Assembly: GCA_036675035.1 (NCBI GenBank)
Contig: JAKFFO010000181.1
Span: 1-35,404 of the forward strand
Reading direction: 5' to 3'
Source: MESE01 sp036675035
GTDB lineage: Bacteria > Pseudomonadota > Gammaproteobacteria > Burkholderiales > Burkholderiaceae_D
Length of the DNA: 35,404 nt
Part shown: piece by piece, positions 16,337 through 24,536 of the stretch
Layout: each line of letters starts with the position of its first letter
Position numbering within the stretch: the stretch's first letter is position 1
Notes under the pieces: model-generated
The model's input: the letters and a program-made list of their open reading frames with translations, nothing else
The model's database searches: none
Told to the model about the DNA's origin: nothing
Translations under genes and position numbers: made by a program

Positions 16337-17791
16337 ATGAATCCGTCTGAAATACCATCCCCTGCTGTGCCGGCGTCAACCGTTAAAGACGAGGCGGACA
16401 AGCTGGCTCTGCATTCCGTTGAGTTGGAGCAGCTCCAAATCGAGATGGGCGGTCTTCTGGCGCAGGTCGCCCGGCAGACGGAACAGTTCAGGGTCAGGAT
16501 TGCCGACTTGCTGTCCCAGGTCGAAACGCTTCGCGATGTCGCAAGCGACAGTGCAAAAGAGCAGATCGACCGGGACGTGCTGGTTCTGCAATTGCGTGCA
16601 GCCAATCAGAATCTGGTGATTGCGACATTCGACGCCCAGGACCTGCAGGCGGCGGCCGAGGCGGTCAACAGCCGGCAGGAAGAATTTCTGGCGATGCTGG
16701 CGCATGAGCTGCGTAACCCGTTGGCGCCTATAGCGATGGCGAGCGAATTCCTTGGAACCATGAAGGATGCGCATCCGGCGCTTCCCAACCTTCATGAAAT
16801 CATCGATCGTCAGGTAAACACCATAACGCAACTTGTCGATGATCTATTGGATGTATCGCGCGTCAGGACCGGAAAGATCACGCTTCACAAGCATGCATTC
16901 CTATTGTCGGAAGTCATCGATGGCGCCATTGAAACCAGTCAGCCGTTTGCGAACAAGCGGCAGCAGACATTATCGGTCGATCTGCGGCTCGATCTGCCGC
17001 CCGACCTGGAGGCGGATCAGGTCGTCATCGATGGCGATCTGGTAAGACTGACGCAGGCGTTTTCCAATCTGTTGATCAACGCCACCAAATTTACCCAGGA
17101 GCACGGCCGCATTACCGTGTCGGCTTCCCGGCTCGCCAATACGGTCACGGTGCTGATCAAGGACAATGGCGTTGGAATTGCACCGGAGCTGCAGCCGTTT
17201 ATTTTCGACCTGTTTACACAAGGTCCGCGCTCCCTTGATCGTTCGGAAGGCGGGCTCGGCATCGGGCTGGCGCTGGTGCGGACCATCGTGGAAATGCATG
17301 GCGGCACCGTCGGGGTCTACAGTGAAGGAACCGGTTTCGGCAGTGAATTCAGGATACAGCTGCCCGTTTCCGCTAAACGGCTGCCGCACCACAAGACCGC
17401 AGCGGCAACAGAGATTCCGGTGCGCGCCTGTCGAATTCTGGTGATCGAGGATAACGCCGACACCAACAGCCTGTTGAACAATATCCTGGCGCAGGAAGGC
17501 CACATCATGACTTCGGCGCTGAACGGGCTGAGCGGACTTGCGCTGGCGAAAGAAAATCCGTATGACGTCATTATTTGCGATCTTGGGTTGCCGGGCATGG
17601 ACGGTTATGAAGTCATAAAGCAGTTGCGGCTGCATTCATCAAACCCACTGCCGTGCCTGATCGCCATGACCGGCTATAATCTGCCGGCAAGCAAGCTCCG
17701 CGCGACAGAGGCGGGTTTTGATCACTATCTCGTGAAACCGGTTGCCATGGACAATCTGAGGAATCTTATTCCTTCGATTGACTCCCAATAG
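16337..17791 (+). CDS. Soluble coiled-coil hybrid histidine kinase
   Basis: 484 residues from the chosen start. There is no recognisable sensor domain: residues about 20-105 are a predicted coiled coil (LHSVELEQLQIEMGG, DRDVLVLQLRAANQN), followed by HisKA with phospho-acceptor H123 (MLAHELRNPLAP), HATPase_c (LLINATKF in place of the usual LLNNAAKY, DNGVGI, GLGIGLAL) and a receiver with D415 (ICDLGLPGMDG) and VKP lysine. The frame extends back to an ATG at 16262 with AGGAG only one base away; the extension is Cys/His-rich and unlike the family, so 16337 is preferred but not proven. With no sensor of its own it may take its signal from a partner, possibly the KaiC-like protein encoded downstream. 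Confidence 0.9.
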   Translation: MNPSEIPSPAVPASTVKDEADKLALHSVELEQLQIEMGGLLAQVARQTEQFRVRIADLLSQVETLRDVASDSAKEQIDRDVLVLQLRAANQNLVIATFDAQDLQAAAEAVNSRQEEFLAMLAHELRNPLAPIAMASEFLGTMKDAHPALPNLHEIIDRQVNTITQLVDDLLDVSRVRTGKITLHKHAFLLSEVIDGAIETSQPFANKRQQTLSVDLRLDLPPDLEADQVVIDGDLVRLTQAFSNLLINATKFTQEHGRITVSASRLANTVTVLIKDNGVGIAPELQPFIFDLFTQGPRSLDRSEGGLGIGLALVRTIVEMHGGTVGVYSEGTGFGSEFRIQLPVSAKRLPHHKTAAATEIPVRACRILVIEDNADTNSLLNNILAQEGHIMTSALNGLSGLALAKENPYDVIICDLGLPGMDGYEVIKQLRLHSSNPLPCLIAMTGYNLPASKLRATEAGFDHYLVKPVAMDNLRNLIPSIDSQ

Positions 17792-17896
17792 ATTGCTGGC
17801 ACGGAATCACGCAAACCCGGTCTGGCGGTTACTCTTGTCCGGATGAACGGGATGGCTTTTCACTACGGCTGTTGCAGTCCAATTACACATGAATTT

Positions 17897-18310
17897 ATGG
17901 CAGAGACCGACACGCCGCGGCACAAAATAATTAGAAGACTCGTCCTGCAGCGGCCTGACGCGCTGGGAGGCGTCAGCGTTTCCCTGTGGGAGAGGCTGGC
18001 ATCCGAGTTGATCTCCATCACCGCGCAGGGCGGTTTTCATTCGCTTTATTCCAGAAGCGTACATCTTGCCGCTGCGACTTTTCCATGGATTGTGACCGGC
18101 CGTCAATTGCAAACTGCCGGTTCGCGATTCTCCGGTTTACAAGCAAGTCTTGAAGGGAAGGAATTCATCGAGGCCAGTGAAGCAAGCATTACCTTGCTGA
18201 TCACTTTCGTCGACATACTGGCCACCTTGATCGGCGAGTCCCTGACCACGAGTATTCTCCGTTCGGCATGGGGCGATAGTGCCTCGGATATAGATGCAAA
18301 GGACCTTTGA
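17897..18310 (+). CDS. Conserved small protein coupled to the KaiC-like ATPase
   Basis: 137 residues from the chosen start (an upstream ATG at 17843 is also possible; neither has a clear ribosome site). It begins with a basic stretch TPRHKIIRRLVLQRP, is otherwise mostly helical with a WERLASELISI segment, and ends with an ITLLITFVDILATLIGE helix that is hydrophobic but probably amphipathic. The stop is two bases before the KaiC-like ATG, so the two are translationally linked. From memory, similar small proteins precede KaiC-like genes in related bacteria, but no biochemical function is known to me. A regulator or adaptor of the ATPase is the natural hypothesis. Confidence 0.65.
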   Translation: MAETDTPRHKIIRRLVLQRPDALGGVSVSLWERLASELISITAQGGFHSLYSRSVHLAAATFPWIVTGRQLQTAGSRFSGLQASLEGKEFIEASEASITLLITFVDILATLIGESLTTSILRSAWGDSASDIDAKDL

Positions 18311-18312
18311 TC

Positions 18313-19761
18313 ATGAGCAATAAAGTAACCATACGCCAATTGGCAACCGGCGTACCTGGTTTGGATGATCTGCTGGGTGGCGGACTTCCGGAATATTCGT
18401 TCAACCTGATTGCGGGCACGCCTGGATCCGGCAAGACAACGCTTGCGCACCAGATCATGTTTTCATTGGCGAGTCCGGATCGCCGGGCGTTGTTCTTCAC
18501 CGTGCTCGGGGAGTCGCCGCTGAAAATGCTGCGCTATCAGCAGCAATTCCCGTTCTTCGACGTCGACAAGGTCAATCAGTCGATCCGGTTCGTCAACCTC
18601 GCCGCAGATCTGCTGGACGGAAATCTTGACCGCGTACTGGCACGAATCACCGAGGAAGTGGAGGCCTTTTCGCCCAGCCTCGTATTCGTCGATTCGTTCC
18701 GTTCGGTCGTGCAGTCGGCAAAGGCAATGCCGGGAGACGTATCCGATCTGCAGCACTTCGTGCAGCAACTGGGCATGCAGATGACCGGCTGGCAGGCGAC
18801 GACATTCCTGATTGGTGAGTATCTGGCGCCCGAAGCCGAGTCGAGCCCGGTATTTACGATCGCCGACGGTATCGTGTGGATGTCGCAGCACTTGAACCGG
18901 GATTCCATGGTCCGCAAGATGCAAGTCGTCAAGATGCGCGGTCAGGCCCAAAGTCCAGGCTTGCACACTTTTCGTATCAGCGAGAGTGGGATAGAAGTAT
19001 TTCCGCGTACGATACTGGCCCCGGGTGCAATAGGAAGTATCAAGTTGTCCGGAGACAAGCGCCTGTCGACCGGCGTGCCGGCGCTAGACGAGATGCTGGG
19101 CGGCGGCGTGCCGATCGCTTATTCCCTGCTGGCGGTAGGCCCATCCGGTTCGGGGAAAACCATACTCGCGACCCAGTTTCTGGCGGAAGGGGTGCGTCAA
19201 GGTGAACCGGGCGTGATTGCGGCATTTGAAAAAAGCCCCAACCAGTTGCTCAGCCACCAGCTCAACGAGTTGGTCAAAAGCGGCAAGGTCGGCTTGATCG
19301 ATACGCGCGCACTGGATTTATCGATCGATGAAACCTTGCATAACATGGTTCAGATGATTAACAGCATGCAGGCGAAACGGGTGGTCATCGATTCACTGTC
19401 CGGATTTGAACTGGCGCTGGCGCCGGTATTTCGCGAAAATTTTCGCGAAACGCTGTACCGGATGATTGCGGCGTTGACTGCCATGGGTGTAACCGTATTG
19501 ATGACCGCTGAGCTGGAAGACCGCTACACCGATTTGCGCTTTAGTTCATATGGGAATGCTTTCCTCGCGGACGCGATTATTGTGCAGCGCTATGTCGAAA
19601 TCGACGGACAGCTCCGGCGAGTAATTTCGGTGGTGAAGGTACGTGCGAGTTCGCACAGCAAGGATATCCGGTTCTTCGACATCGCAGCCGATTGCATCAC
19701 GATCGGCGAGCCGTTGACGAATTATCGCGGCATTCTGTCAGGTGAACCGACCAGGACCTAA
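18313..19761 (+). CDS. Double-domain KaiC-like RecA-fold ATPase
   Basis: 482 residues with two KaiC domains in tandem. Walker A motifs are GTPGSGKTT (35-43) and GPSGSGKT (276-283). Both domains open with the same T/STGVP(G/A)LD(D/E) phrase and the protein ends FRGILSG-type (YRGILSGEPTRT), as in cyanobacterial KaiC. The KaiC phosphorylation residues Ser431/Thr432 align with A416 and F417 (NAFLADAIIVQRYVE), so the clock phosphorylation cycle is not possible at those positions. No kaiA or kaiB is present. KaiC-like proteins outside cyanobacteria are linked to stress and signalling; a hexameric ATP-driven scaffold is expected. The start at 18313 has AAAGGA upstream; the gene follows its small partner by two bases. 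Confidence 0.9.
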   Translation: MSNKVTIRQLATGVPGLDDLLGGGLPEYSFNLIAGTPGSGKTTLAHQIMFSLASPDRRALFFTVLGESPLKMLRYQQQFPFFDVDKVNQSIRFVNLAADLLDGNLDRVLARITEEVEAFSPSLVFVDSFRSVVQSAKAMPGDVSDLQHFVQQLGMQMTGWQATTFLIGEYLAPEAESSPVFTIADGIVWMSQHLNRDSMVRKMQVVKMRGQAQSPGLHTFRISESGIEVFPRTILAPGAIGSIKLSGDKRLSTGVPALDEMLGGGVPIAYSLLAVGPSGSGKTILATQFLAEGVRQGEPGVIAAFEKSPNQLLSHQLNELVKSGKVGLIDTRALDLSIDETLHNMVQMINSMQAKRVVIDSLSGFELALAPVFRENFRETLYRMIAALTAMGVTVLMTAELEDRYTDLRFSSYGNAFLADAIIVQRYVEIDGQLRRVISVVKVRASSHSKDIRFFDIAADCITIGEPLTNYRGILSGEPTRT

Positions 19762-19959
19762 AAAGCTGAATCCGCGAGCAACTTCAATCATTCCGAGTCT
19801 CGTGGCATTTCCAAATATATCGGCATTGCTGACAATTCCGCTGCATCGGTTTCTCGATTGGGCGTGACGCATGTCAGTCCTGTCTTGCAGACGGGAATTA
19901 TGCTGAATATCAAAACATCCAGACTGGAGCATGGTCCAATCTGTATTTGGAGATTGCGC

Positions 19960-21678
19960 ATGGATCTGAACAAAGACTCTGCCGGTTCCGCTGGCCGTGG
20001 TCGACGCAATGAGCCGGCCCAGAAAAATGAAAGACGATCGGCCGGAATTGCTCGAGAAGACGCCATGTCAAAACGCGAGGAATCGGTAACTTCCCGGGAA
20101 GAAGTATCGCATTCCCGTGAGGAAACCGCCGATGGGCGTGACCGCATGTCCGAGAAACGAGAAGATACAGTGCACCTTCGCGAAAAGGCTGCCTTATCGC
20201 GCGAAAAAATAATCCAGGAAGCTGACGCGCTGAAGTCGGTGCTGGAACACCACATTGCCAGGTTGCAGGAAGCAAACGAACATCTCATGATCGCAACGAT
20301 CCAGGCGCAGGCAATGGCCGAAGAAGTTCAGAAGGCAAAAGACGAGATGGGCTATATGGCGCATCATGATTTCCTGACTGATTTGCCGAACCGGGTTTTT
20401 TTGCGGGAACGACTGGATCAGGCAATTGAACTGTCGAAACGCCACGGTACCAAACTGGCGGTCTTGTTCATAGACCTGGACCGGTTCAAGATCATTAATG
20501 ACTCGCTGGGACATACGGTTGGAGACACCTTGTTGCAGGCGGTCGCACAACGCCTGAAAGCCGCGGTCCGTACTACCGATACCGTCAGCCGACAGGGCGG
20601 GGACGAGTTCGTGGTGCTGCTATCCGAAGTGGCCGACGAAATATCCGTCGCAGCCCTGGCCGGCGAGATATGCAACGGGGTCAGCGCACCTTATGTCATC
20701 ACGGAACAGAAGCTGCATATCGGCTGCACGATCGGCATCAGCATGTATCCGGAAGATGGGAAGGATGCCGAAGCGCTGATCATGAACGCCGACGTCGCGA
20801 TGTACCGTGCCAAGGAAGATGGGCGGGGCAGATATCATTTTTTCAGGCCCGAAATGAATGTGCAGGCGGTCGAACGGCAAAAAATCGAGAGTGAATTGTA
20901 CCGTGCGCTTGAACGGGATGAACTTGAGCTCTATTATCAGGCGCAGATCGATCTTCGGACACGAAACATCATCGGCGTCGAAGCGCTGATCCGCTGGCAT
21001 CATCCGGATCGCGGTTTTCTTCTTCCCGCGATGTTCGTGCCGATTGCCGAAGAATGCGGCGCGATTGTCCCGATCGGGCGCTGGGTGCTGCACGAAGCCT
21101 GCCGTCAAACGCAGGCCTGGCTGGACGACGGGCTGAGGCCCGGCGTCGTCGCCGTCAATATTTCCGTCAGCGAGTTCGAGAAGGAGGGATTTTTCGAAAA
21201 TGTGCGCACTGTGCTCCACGATACCGGCCTGGCGCCGCACCATCTTGAACTGGAACTCACGGAATCCGCGCTGATGGAGAATGTCGAATCCAGCACCGTC
21301 ATGCTTCGGAACTTTCAATCGATGGGCGTCAAGATTGCTGTCGACGACTTTGGCACCGGGTATTCCAGCTTGAGTTATTTAAAGCGCCTTCCGGTCGATA
21401 CGCTGAAAATAGATCGTTCGTTCGTCGCCGATATCGTGGACGAAGGCAGCGATGACGTACTGGTGGATTCCGTGATCAGTCTGGGGAAAAATCTCCGGCA
21501 CCGCGTGGTTGCTGAAGGGATCGAAACACCTGAACAGCTTGCATTCCTGAGCGACCATCACTGCGCGGAAGGACAGGGCTTTTATCTGAGCCGGCCCATG
21601 ATGGCTGAAGAATTTTCCGTGCTGCTCAAATCCGGCATATCGGCGGACCTGTTCCGCCGATCATCGTCCTTGCATTAA
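19960..21678 (+). CDS. GGDEF-EAL c-di-GMP protein with heptad-repeat N-terminus
   Basis: 572 residues, cytoplasmic. The N-terminal segment contains eight consecutive exact 7-residue units, each starting with Arg (R32, 39, 46, 53, 60, 67, 74, 81), usually RE or RD, predicting a long charged coiled coil. A second coiled segment then leads into a GGDEF domain with intact GGDEF at 213-217 and an intact inhibitory RxxD site at 204-207, exactly five residues before it. An EAL domain follows with EAL at 341-343 and DDFGTGYSSLSYLKRLPVD later. Both catalytic signatures look complete, so it may both make and break c-di-GMP, with one activity dominating in vivo. The ATG at 19960 is preferred (GGAG eight bases upstream) over TTG/ATG codons further up. 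It lies 198 bases after the KaiC-like gene on the same strand. Confidence 0.92.
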   Translation: MDLNKDSAGSAGRGRRNEPAQKNERRSAGIAREDAMSKREESVTSREEVSHSREETADGRDRMSEKREDTVHLREKAALSREKIIQEADALKSVLEHHIARLQEANEHLMIATIQAQAMAEEVQKAKDEMGYMAHHDFLTDLPNRVFLRERLDQAIELSKRHGTKLAVLFIDLDRFKIINDSLGHTVGDTLLQAVAQRLKAAVRTTDTVSRQGGDEFVVLLSEVADEISVAALAGEICNGVSAPYVITEQKLHIGCTIGISMYPEDGKDAEALIMNADVAMYRAKEDGRGRYHFFRPEMNVQAVERQKIESELYRALERDELELYYQAQIDLRTRNIIGVEALIRWHHPDRGFLLPAMFVPIAEECGAIVPIGRWVLHEACRQTQAWLDDGLRPGVVAVNISVSEFEKEGFFENVRTVLHDTGLAPHHLELELTESALMENVESSTVMLRNFQSMGVKIAVDDFGTGYSSLSYLKRLPVDTLKIDRSFVADIVDEGSDDVLVDSVISLGKNLRHRVVAEGIETPEQLAFLSDHHCAEGQGFYLSRPMMAEEFSVLLKSGISADLFRRSSSLH

Positions 21679-21730
21679 TAGACGATTCCTGCGTTCCCAC
21701 CTTCACTGTCCGGCCTGTGCACGCCACAAG

Positions 21731-21742
21731 TCTCTTAAGAGA
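21731..21742. terminator. Short palindrome between convergent genes
   Basis: A perfect 12-base palindrome TCTCTTAAGAGA sits in the 79-base gap between the ends of the GGDEF-EAL gene and the UDP-glucose dehydrogenase gene. It might help end transcription in both directions, but it is short, without a T tract, and could be coincidental. Confidence 0.25.
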
Positions 21743-21757
21743 ATCCAAGCTGTCGGA

Positions 21758-23107
21758 TTACATGTTCGCTTGCATGTTCAGGGAATCGCCGCGGCCGATC
21801 GCGTAGTACATGAGTCCGTGCTGCTTTACCTCTGTCGGGTTGTACAGATTGCGGCCGTCCACGATGACCGGATACCTTAGTTGTTCGCGCAGCCAGTCAA
21901 AATCGACGCTGCGAAATTGCTTCCACTCGGTGCAGATCACCAGCGCATCGGCGTTCGCGACGGCCGCCGCATGGCTCTCCGCCAGCACCAGATCGTCGCG
22001 CTCGCCATACAGGCGGCGGGCTTCATCCATCGCTTCAGGATCATACGCGTGTACTTTTGCGCCGCTCTTCCACAACGATTCCATCAGCATCCGGCTCGGC
22101 GCTTCGCGCATGTCGCTGGTGTTCGGCTTGAACGACAGGCCCCAGATCGCGATGGTGCGGCCCGCGAGTTTTCCGTTGAACGCGCTGCTCAGTTTTTTGT
22201 AAAGGATTCTTTTCTGCCGATCGTTTACCGCTTCCACCGCGTTCAGCAGGCGCGCTTCGACGTCGACCTGTTCGGCGCTTTTGACCAGTGCCTTGATATC
22301 TTTCGGAAAGCACGATCCACCGTAGCCGCATCCGGGATAAATGAAGTGGTAGCCGATACGCGGATCGGACCCGATTCCCTGGCGCACCTGTTCGATATCG
22401 ACGCCGAGATGCTCGGCCATGTTCGCCAGTTCGTTCATGAAACTGATCCTGGCGGCGAGCATCGCATTCGCCGCGTACTTGCTCAGCTCGGCCGCGCGTA
22501 CATCCATGTAGATCAGCTTGTCGCGGTTACGGTTGTAAGGCGCGTAGCATTCGCTCATCAAATCGCGGGCCCGTTGTGAATCGGTTCCGACCATGATGCG
22601 CGGGCCGCGTGTAAAGTCTTCGATCGCCGAGCCTTCCTTCAAAAACTCCGGATTCGAGCAGACATCGAAGTGGTGATCGGCGCCGCGGCGCTGCAATGCG
22701 CCGGCGACCGCCGCCTGCACCCGGCCCGCAGTGCCGACCGGCACGGTGGACTTGTCGACCACCAGCCGGTAGGCATTCATGTGTTCGCCGATCGACGCGG
22801 CGACCGCCAGCACATATTGCAGATCGGCCGATCCGTCTTCATCCAGCGGCGTGCCGACCGCGATGAACTGCAGCATGCCGAATTCGACGGCAGCGGCAGT
22901 GTCGGCTGAAAAATGCAGCCTGCCTTGTGCATGATTGCGCCTGACCAGCTGTTCCAGCCCCGGTTCATAGATCGGGATAATCCCTTGCTTCAGCTTGTCT
23001 ATTTTTGCTTCATCGACATCCATGCACATGACTTCGTGGCCGACGTCTGCCAGGCAGGCGCCGGTGACGAGGCCGACATAACCGGTGCCGAATACGGTGA
23101 TTTTCAT
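21758..23107 (-). CDS. ugd: UDP-glucose 6-dehydrogenase
   Basis: 449 residues, the usual size. Oxidises UDP-glucose to UDP-glucuronate with two NAD+, supplying capsule, exopolysaccharide and UDP-sugar pathways. The N-terminal Rossmann motif GTGYVGL (7-13) binds NAD+, catalytic C266 sits in GYGGSCFPKD, and the central STVPVGT and C-terminal WGLSFKPNTSDMREAP signatures are present. The product is the substrate of the decarboxylase-like enzyme encoded 400 bases upstream on the same strand, which strongly suggests a shared pathway. The intervening spacer is filled with palindromic modules. GDP-mannose dehydrogenase is an alternative within the superfamily, but the sequence reads as the UDP-glucose type. 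Confidence 0.92.
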   Translation of the reverse strand: MKITVFGTGYVGLVTGACLADVGHEVMCMDVDEAKIDKLKQGIIPIYEPGLEQLVRRNHAQGRLHFSADTAAAVEFGMLQFIAVGTPLDEDGSADLQYVLAVAASIGEHMNAYRLVVDKSTVPVGTAGRVQAAVAGALQRRGADHHFDVCSNPEFLKEGSAIEDFTRGPRIMVGTDSQRARDLMSECYAPYNRNRDKLIYMDVRAAELSKYAANAMLAARISFMNELANMAEHLGVDIEQVRQGIGSDPRIGYHFIYPGCGYGGSCFPKDIKALVKSAEQVDVEARLLNAVEAVNDRQKRILYKKLSSAFNGKLAGRTIAIWGLSFKPNTSDMREAPSRMLMESLWKSGAKVHAYDPEAMDEARRLYGERDDLVLAESHAAAVANADALVICTEWKQFRSVDFDWLREQLRYPVIVDGRNLYNPTEVKQHGLMYYAIGRGDSLNMQANM

Positions 23108-23177
23108 TGGATCGAGTTTTGATTGATGAAAATTTCGTAGTTATTTTGACGCACAGCACCCCCATCCCAACCGAGGA

Positions 23178-23228
23178 GACCGCGCTTGCAAGCGCGGTCC
23201 GTTCCGCAAGCGGACGGCATGCCGTCCG
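23178..23228 (+). repeat. Palindromic module, copy C1
   Basis: A perfect 22-bp palindrome (23178-23199, half-site GACCGCGCTTG), spacer of 11-12 bases resembling CGTTCCGCAAGC, then a perfect 18-bp palindrome (23211-23228, half-site CGGACGGCA). A GAATTCCTTGCTCCACCCCCC tail follows, with a CCCCCT/AGGGGG hairpin to about 23250. The core of the first palindrome, GCTTGCAAGC, is shared with copies A, B and C2 while the outer bases differ. Confidence 0.85.
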
Positions 23229-23302
23229 AATTCCTTGCTCCACCCCCCTCAAGGGGGAAGGGGCTAGATTCCCTCCTCCGGGCAGGGATAAGCAAGGGGT
23301 TT

Positions 23303-23350
23303 CGCAATGCATGCATTGCGCCTTGCGCATCCGAGCCGCATGCATGCGGC
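23303..23350 (-). repeat. Palindromic module, copy C3 (divergent)
   Basis: Reading on the minus strand: a perfect 16-bp palindrome (23350-23335, half-site GCCGCATG), a 14-base spacer ending GCGCAAGG, and a perfect 18-bp palindrome (23320-23303, half-site CGCAATGCA), then a GAAACCCCTTGCTT tail. The order of parts matches the other copies, but the first stem lacks the TTGCAA core, so this is the least certain member. Confidence 0.65.
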
Positions 23351-23385
23351 GAGGTGGGGTGCGATTAGGGGCGAAGCAGGGAATT

Positions 23386-23450
23386 CGAGCAGCATGCTGC
23401 TCGCCTGTGTAGCGGTATCTGCTTGCAAGCGGATACGCGCACTGCAAGTG
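23386..23450 (-). repeat. Palindromic module, copy C2
   Basis: Reading on the minus strand: constant block ACTTGCAGTGCGC (23449-23437), a 22-bp palindrome (23436-23415) with one wobble-type mismatch and the GCTTGCAAGC core, spacer CGCTACACAGGC (10 of 12 identical to copy A), then a perfect 18-bp palindrome (23403-23386, half-site CGAGCAGCA) and a GAATTCCCTGCTTCG tail. It is in opposite orientation to copy C1. All three C units lie in the 400-base spacer between the decarboxylase-like gene and ugd, which holds no gene. Confidence 0.85.
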
Positions 23451-23507
23451 GGGGTCGAATGGTTCAATATGCTCCGCTATCAGAACTACGGTAACGCTCC
23501 GTGGCGA

Positions 23508-24536
23508 TTAATGGTGATTAGTGTGCGCATCTACAGCCGAATTTTCCATTGCAGCAGACGCCAATCCCGATCGATCCCGCCGCATCGCAAACCTGAGCTC
23601 CCTGAAATATTCGATGGTCCTTTCCAGGCCTTCTGCGAGCGTGATTTTCGGCGCCCAGCCGAGGAAGTTCCTGGCCAGCGTAATGTCGGGCTTGCGGCGC
23701 AGCGGGTCGTCTTCGGGAAGCGGCATGAACCGGATTGACGTTTTCGAGCCGGTCAGCCGGATCACTTCTTCAGCCAGTTCAAGCATCGTGAACTCAACCG
23801 GATTGCCGAGATTGACCGGTCCGCAAAAATCATCAGGGCTGCGCATCAACCGGTCGAACCCGTCGACCAGGTCGTCCACGTAACAGAACGACCGGGTCTG
23901 TTGTCCATCGCCGTAAATCGTGATCGGTTCATTGGCCAGCGCTTGCATGATGAAGTTGGATACCACGCGGCCGTCGTTCGGATGCATGCGCGGCCCATAG
24001 GTATTGAAGATGCGTGCAATCTTGACCGGCATGCCGTGCTGCCGCCGGTAATCCATGAACAGTGTTTCCGCGCAGCGCTTGCCTTCGTCGTAGCAGGATC
24101 GTATTCCGATCGGATTCACATGCCCCCAGTAATCTTCGGTTTGCGGATGCACTTCCGGATCGCCGTAGACTTCGCTGGTCGATGCCTGCATGATTTTCGC
24201 CTTGACGCGTTTCGCCAGGCCGAGCATGTTGATCGCGCCATGCACGCTGGTCTTGGTAGTCTGCACCGGGTCGAACTGGTAATGGATCGGTGAAGCGGGG
24301 CAGGCGAGGTTATAGATCTCATCGACTTCGACGTACAGCGGAAATGTCACGTCATGCCGCATCAGCTCGAAGTGCGGATGGGTAAGCAGATGCGCGATGT
24401 TGAGCTTGGTGCCGGTATAGAAATTATCGACGCACAGCACGTCGTGTCCCTGACCCAGCAGGAATTCGCATAGATGCGATCCGAGAAAGCCGGCGCCGCC
24501 GGTAACCAGAATGCGTTTGCAATGCATTTCCTTCAT
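23508..24536 (-). CDS. UDP-glucuronate decarboxylase-like NAD-dependent epimerase/dehydratase
   Basis: 342 residues of the extended short-chain dehydrogenase type. It has the NAD-binding GGAGFLG at 13-19, a STSEVYGDP stretch supplying the catalytic Ser/Thr, and active-site Y149/K153 in SCYDEGKRCAE. The overall sequence closely follows UDP-xylose synthases (RHDVTFPLYVEVDEIYNLACPASP-like region, then ARIFNTYGPRM), which convert UDP-glucuronate to UDP-xylose. The nearby UDP-glucose dehydrogenase would provide its substrate. Its ATG overlaps the glycosyltransferase stop as ATGA; GGAGG lies upstream. A second ATG at 24527 is possible. UDP-xylose production is inferred from family and context. Confidence 0.88.
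   Translation of the reverse strand: MKEMHCKRILVTGGAGFLGSHLCEFLLGQGHDVLCVDNFYTGTKLNIAHLLTHPHFELMRHDVTFPLYVEVDEIYNLACPASPIHYQFDPVQTTKTSVHGAINMLGLAKRVKAKIMQASTSEVYGDPEVHPQTEDYWGHVNPIGIRSCYDEGKRCAETLFMDYRRQHGMPVKIARIFNTYGPRMHPNDGRVVSNFIMQALANEPITIYGDGQQTRSFCYVDDLVDGFDRLMRSPDDFCGPVNLGNPVEFTMLELAEEVIRLTGSKTSIRFMPLPEDDPLRRKPDITLARNFLGWAPKITLAEGLERTIEYFRELRFAMRRDRSGLASAAMENSAVDAHTNHH

Noticed and set aside
17796..17815. Second sigma-54 promoter (CTGGCACG) after the coiled-coil kinase gene
   Set aside because: The -12 TTGC element is missing at the required distance from the GG, so it was not called.
18313..19761. Circadian clock gene cluster
   Set aside because: No kaiA or kaiB is present and the clock phosphosites are replaced, so a clock function is not supported despite the KaiC family match.
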